Source: Chitinibacter sp. GC72
Lineage (GTDB): Bacteria > Pseudomonadota > Gammaproteobacteria > Burkholderiales > Chitinibacteraceae
Assembly: GCF_009760905.1 (NCBI RefSeq)
Contig: NZ_VIRW01000013.1
Span: forward strand, 20,206-84,205
Length of the DNA: 64,000 nt
Direction: 5' to 3'
Position 1 is the stretch's first letter; the number at the start of each line of letters is the position of its first letter. The position numbers and the translations under genes are program-made. This document shows positions 57,978 through 64,000 of this stretch, in pieces. The notes beneath the pieces are model-generated. The model was not told where the DNA came from. It did not search any database and saw only the letters and a program-made list of their open reading frames with translations.

Positions 57978-58223
57978 TGGGCCATTGAAAACGGTGGCAA
58001 GGCTGGTGGATGGCAAGCAATTTAGCGCTGAACGATGACTAAACGCTGATAAAGCCCGCGTCAAGGTCGATGGTGGCGATTGATCTACCCGAGCGACGCT
58101 TTTTTCACTCCTGGGCCCAGATCTCCGACAGCCGGTGTGCATCGTCACCGCACATCGGCTTACACCAACAAAACAGAATCCATTCATATACTTAAGCGTA
58201 CCGTCATTAATTTGGAGTGCGCG

Positions 58224-58415
58224 ATGAACCCTAAATCTCTGGAACCAATCGAGCTGATTACCATTGAAGAACAAAGCACAGCAGTAATGCAGCAAGCCCA
58301 ACCACAAAGCTACCTCTACCAAACCGCCCGCCGCCTGAAAAGCCTGATGCAACTTGAACTGATCCGCCGGGGTCTATTCGCCCGGCAAATTGCCGCCTTG
58401 CGTAAATCGCGCTAA
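58224..58415 (+). CDS. Small basic-tailed protein of unknown function
   Basis: 63 residues from an ATG with GGAG upstream: MNPKSLEPIELITIEEQSTA, then YLYQTARRLKSLMQLELIRR and IAALRKSR. An acidic N-terminal half and a basic helical C-terminal half. No family recognised. A terminator follows, which supports a real transcript. The 250-base gap before it has no other gene. Confidence 0.6.
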   Translation: MNPKSLEPIELITIEEQSTAVMQQAQPQSYLYQTARRLKSLMQLELIRRGLFARQIAALRKSR

Positions 58416-58437
58416 ACGCAAGCGCAGCCCTTAGCCC

Positions 58438-58470
58438 AAGCCACACCGCACACCAGCGGGTGGCTTTTTT
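58438..58470 (+). terminator. Terminator after the 63-residue protein gene
   Basis: AAGCCACACC and GGGTGGCTT pair around GCACACCAGC, followed by six T. Confidence 0.78.
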
Positions 58471-58489
58471 CATGGGCAGCGATCAGCCC

Positions 58490-59476
58490 TCACTCTGCAA
58501 CGCGCAGCACCACCTTGCCCAGATTCTGATTGTCCGCCACATAGGCGTGCGCCTGCGCCGCCTGCGCCAGCTCAAAAGTGCGATCCAGCGTGACGCGATA
58601 CTCACCGCTCACAATGCGCGGCACAATCTGCTCGCGCAAAGCCTGCGCCAGCCTTGCTTTGCTTTCCAGCGGCTGGCTGCGCAGCGTTGATCCGGCAATC
58701 CGCTGGCGCTTGACCAGCAGCACGCCTAAATTAAGCTGCGCCTCTACACCGCCAAGCAGGCCGATGACCACCATCAGGCCGTCACGATTCAGGCAGCGCT
58801 GATTCGCGGCCAGATAACTACCGCCCACGGTATCCAGAATCAGATCCGCGCCACCAGCGGCTCTCACCTCGGCGGCAAAATCCGCCGCGCGATAATCAAT
58901 CACCAGATCGGCCCCCAGCTCGCGGCAGAACGCCTGCTTGTGCGGCGAACTCGTCGTCACCGCCACCCAGGCACCCAGCGATTTGGCCAGCTGAATCGCC
59001 GCCGCGCCCACCCCGCTGGCCCCGGCATGAATCAGCACCCGCTTTGCGGGCAGCCCCGCTTGGTGGTGATCAATCTGCAACTGGCCGATCTCGACCAGAT
59101 TCAACCACGCTGTCATCCACGCTTCCGGCAAGCTGGCTGCTGAGACGGCATCAAGGGTATTGGGCTGCAGAATAGATAGTGATTGCTCTAGCAAGCAATA
59201 CCCCGCATAAGCTCCACCGGCCACCAGGCCAAAAACCTGATCACCAAGTTTAAAATCGCTTACCGCCTCACCGATGCCCACCACCTCACCAGCCACCTCC
59301 AGCCCCAGAATCTCCGATTCCCCCGGCAGCGGCGGATACTTGCCCTGCGCCTGCATCAGATCAGCACGATTCACCCCCGCCGCAGCCACTTTCACCAGCA
59401 ACTGCGTCGAAGCTGGGTTTGGGATGGGATGGTCGGTGAGTTGGAGTTGATGATTGATGGCGGTGATAGCGAGCAT
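58490..59476 (-). CDS. NAD(P)H-quinone oxidoreductase, MDR zinc-independent type
   Basis: 328 residues of the quinone-reductase (PIG3/QOR) group. GVNRADLMQAQGKYPPLPGE and LGLEVAGEVVGIGEAVSDFK form the catalytic half; LIHAGASGVGAAAIQLAKSL is the nucleotide site and VIGLLGGVEAQLNLGVLLVK follows. No zinc cysteines. The stretch YCLLEQSLSILQPNTLD is encoded by an in-frame copy of the 50-bp element, yet the protein length is normal. Single-gene unit converging on the small protein gene. Confidence 0.9.
   Translation of the reverse strand: MLAITAINHQLQLTDHPIPNPASTQLLVKVAAAGVNRADLMQAQGKYPPLPGESEILGLEVAGEVVGIGEAVSDFKLGDQVFGLVAGGAYAGYCLLEQSLSILQPNTLDAVSAASLPEAWMTAWLNLVEIGQLQIDHHQAGLPAKRVLIHAGASGVGAAAIQLAKSLGAWVAVTTSSPHKQAFCRELGADLVIDYRAADFAAEVRAAGGADLILDTVGGSYLAANQRCLNRDGLMVVIGLLGGVEAQLNLGVLLVKRQRIAGSTLRSQPLESKARLAQALREQIVPRIVSGEYRVTLDRTFELAQAAQAHAYVADNQNLGKVVLRVAE
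59155..59204 (+). repeat. 50-bp GGGTAT/ATACCC element inside the quinone reductase gene
   Basis: Exactly 50 bases: GGGTATTGGGCTGCAG at left, GATTGCTCTAGCAAGCAATA then CCCC at right. It is among the best matches to the consensus and is read in frame by the gene on the other strand. Confidence 0.8.
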
Positions 59477-59637
59477 GGGGTGGGCTTTTTGGAGTTAATT
59501 GGAATGAGGCGGCTTTCGACCCAAAGCGGCAGCTCGCCGCTCAGGAAAGCGGACCTTCAGCGTAAAGCCAATCGACGCTGTACGGCTTTACTCAGCCCGT
59601 CCAGCACCAGAGCGAACAAGGTTGAGCACCGTATTGG

Positions 59638-60042
59638 CTAGTTCCGCAGAATAGCTGCACTGGAAACCTGCTGGTTGTCCTGAAAGCTGACAAGTAATAC
59701 TGAGTTGTGCCATCCGTGACCGGAGCATTGACCAAGCTCATAGTAGACCTTCGCTTCCTTTGTTACGTCTGGCTCACCAAGCAGCAATTTGACTTCGGTG
59801 ATTGACTTATCTCGAAGTAGATTGGTAGTAACGATGTCGATTGCCATGCCGCCACGAACGCAGCCGGGGTCGCTGCTATGTTCATACACATTTGCTTTTT
59901 CTTTCCAGGCTGTCGGTGAAAACGTGGTGCGCTCCGCAGTTACTCCGTAATAGAACGACCAAGCGATGTAGCTACCGACAGCAAGAATGACTGCCACAAA
60001 GGCGGCCAAGGTAATTTTGATGATTTGAAGAACTTTCAACAT
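59638..60042 (-). CDS. Membrane-anchored BamE/SmpA-like small protein
   Basis: 134 residues: one N-terminal membrane segment (IIKITLAAFVAVILAVGSYI) and a periplasmic domain. The part RDKSITEVKLLLGEPDVTKE with YYELGQ and NSVLLVSFQDNQQVSSAAIL has the helix, LG-x-P and beta pattern of BamE/SmpA-type folds. Two cysteines (DPGCVRGG, GQCSGHG) may pair. No lipobox. Its DNA is somewhat AT-richer than flanking core genes. I cannot name the function. Confidence 0.62.
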   Translation of the reverse strand: MLKVLQIIKITLAAFVAVILAVGSYIAWSFYYGVTAERTTFSPTAWKEKANVYEHSSDPGCVRGGMAIDIVTTNLLRDKSITEVKLLLGEPDVTKEAKVYYELGQCSGHGWHNSVLLVSFQDNQQVSSAAILRN

Positions 60043-60175
60043 GCGAGCACTAATTAAGCCATTTGAAAAGTTGGTTCATCGGTGCATCGTGCCGTGAATC
60101 CTATGGAATATCAATGCGCCAAGGTCCGCTTCTGGCCGATTGCCGCCAGTCGCTTGATTTCAACGATTGTAATGA

Positions 60176-60436
60176 TTTTCAGTGCCTTCGGCACGGTGTT
60201 TTTATGCGCGTTTCCCGCAAGGGGATTTCCGTTGGTCTCCGCTCCGCTGACGGGAAGGGGTATTTGCTTCTGCAAATACCCCTTCACCCCAAAGCAGCCC
60301 CCGGCATCCGCGTCGGCTGCGCTGATGCCCTCGACTGCGGACGGATCGAGGCGGCGGTTGCGCTTACCAAAACAGGCGCAACCGAAACCCCGCCCCGCCC
60401 GTTCCTCGCTCGGCGCAGCTGCAGGGGAATCCATGC
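60176..60436 (+). repeat. Long nested-palindrome repeat (family A), copy 4
   Basis: TTTTCAGTGCCTTCGGCACG starts it as in copy 1. The inner hairpin is replaced by GGGGTATTTGC/GCAAATACCCC (60257-60282), a perfect 11-base inverted repeat, so an element-like palindrome sits at the position where other copies carry ACTTACTT/AAGTAAG. GCGCTTACCAAAACAGGCGC and CTCGCTCGGCG follow. Confidence 0.76.
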
Positions 60437-60450
60437 AGGCCAACCATTGC

Positions 60451-60514
60451 GGTATATACATGGCTATGTGTTGCTCTGGAGATCAATTTGGTATTGATCT
60501 TCATCGATATACCC
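60451..60514. repeat. Long (64-bp) variant of the GGGTAT element, copy 2
   Basis: GGTATATACATGGCTATGTG with TTGCTCT inside and CGATATACCC at the end. Same length, ends and upstream neighbour as 3691-3754. Confidence 0.66.
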
Positions 60515-60525
60515 ATGCCATTTTT

Positions 60526-60551
60526 GTAGGATCGGCTTTAGCCGACCCTAC
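60526..60551. repeat. CGGCTTTAGCCG palindrome, copy 1
   Basis: GTAGGATCGGCTTTAGCCGA then CCCTAC, a near-perfect palindrome. A related longer one is at 63306-63367. Confidence 0.65.
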
Positions 60552-60825
60552 GGTTACTGCTGATTAGTACAGATTGCCCGTGGAGCCGCGCCGATTGAAA
60601 ATGACTCGGCGAGGTTTTAAGCCGCGTAGTGTTTGAGCGTCGCGACGTTAGCGCAACGCGAGTTGTAGCGGCGCCTCGCCGTGGCTTTTTCAAGCGGGGT
60701 TTCGCGGCGATCGGGCGCGCTGGGGTTGCAAGGGGACGAGCAAGACCTCCCCTTGCTCGTCTGGCCGGCGAAACGGCCGGTTTATCGCCTGCGCAGCAGG
60801 CTTAGCGACAGCTGTTCGCGCCAGA

Positions 60826-62052
60826 TTAATCCTGCCCCGCCAACACCACCTCACCTGCTGGCCGCAATTTGCGCATCAGCAGGCCAATCGCCAGCGTGGC
60901 GGTGGCGACGATCAGCATCACTGGCAAGGTATTGCCGAGCACAAAATCCCAAGTCATCGAATAGCGATACAGCGCAAAGCCGCCCAGCCACAAGGCCAGA
61001 TTGCGCCAGTTCACGCTTTGCTGCGAGGCGTCCTGTTTGAGCAGGAAAAAATCCACGCACAATATGGCGATCATGGGTGCGAAGACCGAGCCGATCAGGA
61101 ATAGAAAATCCATAAAGTTATTCACCGGCGCAAAAATCGCCAGCGCGGTGCCCAGCGCAACGGCGGTAATACCGGCGTGGCGCTCGTTCAATTTGGGACT
61201 GATGCTGGCGGCGGAAATACCAGCCGAAGCGGCGTCCAGAAAGGTCGTGGTGACGGTAGAAAACACCACAATCAGAACCGCCGCGACCCCCAGGCCTGCC
61301 GAGGCCATGATCACCGCCACGTCCCCCGATCCGGCAAACAGCGCCGCCCCCAAGCCGATAATGAACATCCAGCAGCTACCGACAAAATACGCCAGCGTCG
61401 CACTGGTCGTTCCCCAGCCAGCACGGCGTGCCGAGCGGGTGTAGTCGCTAACCAGCGGCAACCACGACAGCGGCATCGCGACCGATAATTCAACCGCAGC
61501 ACCAAACGACAGCGTTTGTGCTGCCTCCACTGGTAAAGCCACTGCCTGCGCCGAGAAAATCACAAAGCTGAGCGCAATGGTCAGCAGCAACAGCAACACA
61601 GCCATCGCCGATTGCAGGCGCGACATGTTTTTTAATTCCAGCGCAATCCACAGCGCGATCAGCGCACCGATCACCAGCGACCACGCCGCCAGCCCCAGCT
61701 GCGGCACCAGATATTTGGCGGCCGCCGCGCCGGAGGCGACCATAATCGCCGTCCAACCGACCAGCTGCACCACATTGGCCAGCGAAAAAATCAGGCTGCC
61801 GCGTTGTCCAAAAGACAGTTTCACTGTCTCCATCGCCGGTTTGCCCGTTTTAGCGCCGATGTAACCCGCAAGCCAGAACAGCACGCCGCCGATGACATGG
61901 CCGAGCAAAATGGCCTTCACACCCTGCTCAAAGCCCAGCGGCGCCAGAAAAGTACCAGTCATGATTTCGGCCAGCGACACGGCAGCGCCAAACCACAGCA
62001 AGGCCAGCGCGGGGCTGGATAATCGGTTAGAAGAATCGGCAAGCTTGCTCAT
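60826..62052 (-). CDS. CytX/CodB-type NCS1 permease, putative hydroxymethylpyrimidine transporter
   Basis: A 408-residue permease with about twelve membrane segments. WFGAAVSLAEIMTGTFLAPL and GHVIGGVLFWLAGYIGAKTG, SFGQRGSLIFSLANVVQLVG and PLSWLPLVSDYTRSA match the CytX/CodB branch of NCS1 carriers. CytX members often carry the thiamin precursor HMP. I searched the upstream 270 bases for the thiamin riboswitch motifs CTGAGA and the ACCTGATC block and did not see them, so substrate remains open. AAAGGGA precedes the ATG. Repeat D lies directly upstream. Confidence 0.8.
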   Translation of the reverse strand: MSKLADSSNRLSSPALALLWFGAAVSLAEIMTGTFLAPLGFEQGVKAILLGHVIGGVLFWLAGYIGAKTGKPAMETVKLSFGQRGSLIFSLANVVQLVGWTAIMVASGAAAAKYLVPQLGLAAWSLVIGALIALWIALELKNMSRLQSAMAVLLLLLTIALSFVIFSAQAVALPVEAAQTLSFGAAVELSVAMPLSWLPLVSDYTRSARRAGWGTTSATLAYFVGSCWMFIIGLGAALFAGSGDVAVIMASAGLGVAAVLIVVFSTVTTTFLDAASAGISAASISPKLNERHAGITAVALGTALAIFAPVNNFMDFLFLIGSVFAPMIAILCVDFFLLKQDASQQSVNWRNLALWLGGFALYRYSMTWDFVLGNTLPVMLIVATATLAIGLLMRKLRPAGEVVLAGQD

Positions 62053-62064
62053 AAAAATCCCTTT

Positions 62065-62168
62065 AAGTAGATAGACAAAATTTTTCTTGCATCGTTGTCT
62101 CGCCTTGTCGTACTTCAGTACTGCCTGCGGCTTCGACGCCTTGCCATAAAATTTTCGTACGGGTACTT
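62065..62168 (+). repeat. Dispersed repeat D, copy 2, upstream of CytX gene
   Basis: AAGTAGATAGACAAAATTTT, CTTGCATCGTTGTCTCGCCT, TGTCGTACT, CTGCGGCTTCGACGCCTTGC and CATAAAATTTTCG as in 25760-25865. It is placed 13 bases before the permease ATG, in the opposite orientation relative to the gene from copy 1 and waaF. Confidence 0.82.
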
Positions 62169-62182
62169 AGCGCCCATCTGGC

Positions 62183-62223
62183 GGGATGCCAAATGGCCCG
62201 AATTTCCGAGCTTTTGGCATCCC
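62183..62223. promoter_or_regulatory. Long hairpin upstream of CytX gene
   Basis: GGGATGCCAAATGGCCCGAA pairs largely with GAGCTTTTGGCATCCC. It may be the end of the GNAT gene transcript or part of the permease leader; no U run follows. Confidence 0.5.
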
Positions 62224-62332
62224 AGTCAACACAGCGCCCATCATACACCGGGGCAAATGCCCACCTATTGCTGATTGCAGCGCTTTGTATCTGGATCAAA
62301 CTCCAGCGGCGGGGAACGGCAAGATATGGCGT

Positions 62333-62821
62333 TTAGGTCGCCGCGCAGGCCGCTGGGTGCGCGGCAGGCAATGGTTTGCTCATAAAGTGGCTAAAAGGGT
62401 CTAGCCGGTAATCGGCAAACGGGCCGCAATCAAGAAAGCCAAAATCCCGATAGAGTCGATGGGCGGCCAGAAAAGCATCGCCCGTACCAGTCTCCAAGCT
62501 GATCCGACGCACGCCCCGCTGAGCCGCCATCTGCTCAATTGCGTGCAGAATTTGCCGGGCAACGCCCCTGCGCAAATGCCCCGCCGCCGTACGCATCGAT
62601 TTAATCTCCGCATGGTGTGCATCCAGCAATTTGAATGCACCACAACCGAGCAGCTCATCACCATCCCACGCCGTGAGAAAAGTAATCTCCGGCGCTTTGA
62701 GGGCTGCAATATCCAGCGCATACACGCACTCGGCAGGCGAGCTGGCATACATGCCCGCAAGGTGTTCATTCAATAATGCGGCGACTTTGGGGTGGCTGAG
62801 ATCGTCAACGATGATGCGCAT
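62333..62821 (-). CDS. GNAT-family N-acetyltransferase
   Basis: 162 residues: RIIVDDLSHPKVAALLNEHL at the start, the central AWDGDELLGCGAFKLLD, and the acetyl-CoA loop SMRTAAGHLRRGVARQILHA (RxxGxG-like), then ISLETGTGDAFLAAHRLYRD and FGFLDCGPFADYRLDPFSHF. This is the PhnO/YbiP-like general GNAT layout; the substrate is unknown. Transcribed toward the permease gene. Confidence 0.88.
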   Translation of the reverse strand: MRIIVDDLSHPKVAALLNEHLAGMYASSPAECVYALDIAALKAPEITFLTAWDGDELLGCGAFKLLDAHHAEIKSMRTAAGHLRRGVARQILHAIEQMAAQRGVRRISLETGTGDAFLAAHRLYRDFGFLDCGPFADYRLDPFSHFMSKPLPAAHPAACAAT

Positions 62822-63048
62822 TGGCTAGTCCGATTGAGCTGAGGAGATAGCTTGGAGCGAGCAAGTTGTGTGCCTGCGTGTTTGGGTAACTAAGACCCCG
62901 AAGCTGAAAGTATTTGTGCTTGGCGCCAAGCTACCTAGCCCAACATACCGGGGTGAAAGTGGAGAATTACACCCACGTTTTAAGCAGCTACGCCGCCAGT
63001 TTTTGGGATGAGCGTTCCGACAAGCCACTTGCGATTTTTCTCTCTTGA

Positions 63049-63246
63049 ATTGGCGGCTATGCGCCGCGGCACTTACTTTTCTTTGCTCCGCCAAAAGAAA
63101 AGTAAGTAAAAGAAAGGCGACCCTTCATCAAGTTTCGCTGCGCGAAATGCCCTCGCTGCGGACAATCGAGGCGGCGCTTGCGCTTAACAAAACAGGCGCA
63201 AGCGAAACCCCGCCCCGCTTGTTCCTCGCTCGGCTTGATGAAAGGG
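63049..63246 (+). repeat. Long nested-palindrome repeat (family A), copy 5
   Basis: TTGGCGGCTATGCGCCGCGG, CACTTACTTTTCTTTGCTCC with GCCAAAAGAAAAGTAAGTAA, GGCGACCCTTCATCAAG, GCGCTTAACAAAACAGGCGC and CTCGCTCGGCTTGATGAAAG. The outer TCATCAAG/CTTGATGA pair closes a stem. Confidence 0.8.
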
Positions 63247-63305
63247 GAGCAAGCATCAGCTCGACCAGCGTATTTCACTAATAAAACGAATTTGAAAATC
63301 AAAAC

Positions 63306-63367
63306 GTAGAGCCGGCTTTAGCCGACCAAGGTCAATCACAAAAATGTCGACCAAAGCCGGTTCTACG
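63306..63367. repeat. CGGCTTTAGCCG palindrome, longer copy
   Basis: CGTAGAGCCGGCTTTAGCCG at left and GTCGACCAAAGCCGGTTCTA then CG at right form a long imperfect palindrome. Confidence 0.7.
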
Positions 63368-63368
63368 T

Positions 63369-63416
63369 AGGTATACCCGTGAAAATCAATCCATAATTGG
63401 TCTACAGAGTGACACC
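63369..63416. repeat. Degenerate 50-bp element
   Basis: AGGTATACCCGTG at left; ATAATTGGTCTACAGAGTGA then CACC at right, close to TTAATTAGTCTACAGCCATA of the copy at 34539. Confidence 0.5.
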
Positions 63417-63448
63417 ATGACATGTATGTACGAATATCGTTGGACGCG

Positions 63449-63655
63449 CGGATCCCCCTGCATCAGCGCCGAGCGAGGAACAGGCGGGGCGGGAATTCGG
63501 TTGCGCCTGTTTTGTTAAGCGCAACCGCCGCCTCGACTGTCCGCAGTGAGGGAATCCCGCGTAGCGGGACGCAGATGAGGGGTCGCCTTCTCTTGCTTAC
63601 CTTCTCTTGGCGAAGCAAGAGAAGTAAGTGCCGCGGCGCATAGCCGCCAATGCCC
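63449..63655 (-). repeat. Long nested-palindrome repeat (family A), copy 6, reversed
   Basis: Reverse of copy 5 with another insert at the closing stem: minus strand TTGGCGGCTATGCGCCGCGG, CACTTACTTCTCTTGCTTCG, AAGGCGACCCCTCATCTGCG, GCGCTTAACAAAACAGGCGC, CTCGCTCGGCGCTGATGCAG. Confidence 0.8.
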
Positions 63656-63679
63656 GTGAATTAAACATCGCAGGCAAAT

Positions 63680-63703
63680 AAAAACCGCCAAAATTGGCGG
63701 TTT
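63680..63703. terminator. Terminator-like hairpin before the IS630 gene end
   Basis: AAAACCGCC and GGCGGTTT pair around AAAATT. It could stop the transposase transcript. Confidence 0.62.
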
Positions 63704-63761
63704 CATTCGTACGATTACGCGCTTGCCTCCGATTTCGCTATGCTCTATCGGAGCTAAGTAA

Positions 63762-64000
63762 TCACGCATAACTAATTTTAAATTTCGAACCGAAGCCGGA
63801 TAAAAGGGTGTGGACTTCTTCGACCAATTTATCCTTGCTCCACGACTTGAAGCTACGCCAAAAATGCTTGGCGTGTTTCCACACGATCTCGATCAAATTG
63901 AGCTCAGGGCTATACGCTGGCAAGTACATCACCACAAAACGATGATCCACCAACCAACGATTGACCACCTCTTCATCAAAATGGTGATGCACTGTCGCGT
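63762..64000 (-). CDS. IS630-family transposase, C-terminal part, cut by window edge
   Basis: The open frame runs off the right edge (preceding residues AT before VHHHFDEEV). VMYLPAYSPELNLIEIVWKH is the DDE-superfamily IS630 signature, with the last catalytic Glu in LIEIVWKHAKHFW. The visible part ends about 20 codons later at GSKFKISYA. The rest of the gene and the other IS end are outside, so integrity is unknown. The adjoining 63715-63761 sequence should contain the IS end, but I could not define the inverted repeat. Confidence 0.85.
   Translation of the reverse strand, partial: ATVHHHFDEEVVNRWLVDHRFVVMYLPAYSPELNLIEIVWKHAKHFWRSFKSWSKDKLVEEVHTLLSGFGSKFKISYA

Larger units (their letters stand above)
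60043..60825. other. Repeat-rich non-coding stretch upstream end of CytX gene
   Basis: 783 bases without a credible gene; open frames here follow repeats. It holds family A copy 4, the 64-bp GGGTAT variant, a CGGCTTTAGCCG palindrome (60526-60551) and, from about 60570, a GC-rich segment with several small palindromes (GCGTCGCGACGT, GGCCGGCGAAACGGCCGG, CTGCGCAGCAG) that I could not match elsewhere in the window. Confidence 0.6.
62822..63761. other. Repeat-rich non-coding stretch before the IS630 element
   Basis: About 940 bases with two family A copies in opposite orientation, a CGGCTTTAGCCG palindrome, a worn 50-bp element and a terminator-like hairpin. The first 220 bases (62822-63045) hold nothing I can name. 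All open frames in it follow the repeats. Confidence 0.6.

Noticed and set aside
60681..61040. 119-residue plus-strand frame overlapping the CytX gene end
   Set aside because: Half of it is antisense to the permease gene and the rest is palindromic spacer.
62053..62330. Thiamin (TPP) riboswitch expected before a CytX-type gene
   Set aside because: The core motifs CTGAGA and the ACCTGATC block were not found on the minus strand; only repeat D and a plain hairpin are present.

Overview
The window reads as chromosomal DNA of a betaproteobacterium. Gene order and protein character point to the Neisseriales and most probably to a chitin-degrading genus of the Chitinibacteraceae type (Chitinibacter, Deefgea and relatives). 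That placement is an inference from two chitinases, two chemoreceptors, the exbB-exbD-lpxK-trm112-kdsB-adk and yceD-rpmF-plsX-fabHDG-acpP-fabF gene orders, and protein style; no rRNA is present to settle it. I found no tRNA, rRNA, CRISPR array or prophage.

Layout. 1-7.6 kb: a BLUF photoreceptor gene cut by the window edge, then the minus-strand envelope cluster adk, kdsB, trm112-like, lpxK, exbD, exbB, split by a 1.3 kb repeat-rich, AT-richer insert with a HEPN-like gene; xseA is divergent. 8-18.6 kb: purB, a YdgA-like protein, hisC, a lone cobU, an EamA exporter, a large hybrid histidine kinase, rlmD. 18.9-24.3 kb: GH18 chitinase, a chemoreceptor, htpX, an NhaR-type regulator. 24.5-28.8 kb: ilvE, a small zinc protein, waaF, aroA, an exported lysine-rich protein. 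29-36 kb: a secreted two-CBM GH19 chitinase behind a structured leader, a second chemoreceptor, an EamA exporter with a divergent AraC regulator, nagZ. 36-46 kb: gltX, mltF, an ankyrin protein, a small periplasmic protein, pabC-pabB, a lipocalin, a DUF1631 protein. 46-53 kb: the fatty-acid/phospholipid cluster from fabF back to yceD. 53-59.5 kb: maf, an RsmI-like methylase, PAP2 phosphatase, dinB, a solute-binding protein, two unknown proteins, a quinone oxidoreductase. 59.6-64 kb: a BamE-like small protein, a CytX-type permease, a GNAT enzyme, dense repeats and the end of an IS630-type transposase.

How genes fit together. GH18 and GH19 chitinases, NagZ and two chemoreceptors suit a chitin or amino-sugar life style. 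LpxK, KdsB and WaaF build lipid A and inner-core LPS; the fab/plsX/rpmF set couples phospholipid synthesis to ribosome production; MltF and NagZ remodel and recycle peptidoglycan.

The most unusual property is repeat content. A short element of about 50 bp, with inverted ends near GGGTAT and ATACCC and stems that differ between copies but stay paired, recurs about 20 times. It abuts or supplies stop codons, and at least one copy lies in frame inside a gene. A second family of about 200-260 bp nested palindromes occurs six times, and several other repeat types occur once or twice. I do not recognise the 50-bp element as a described family.
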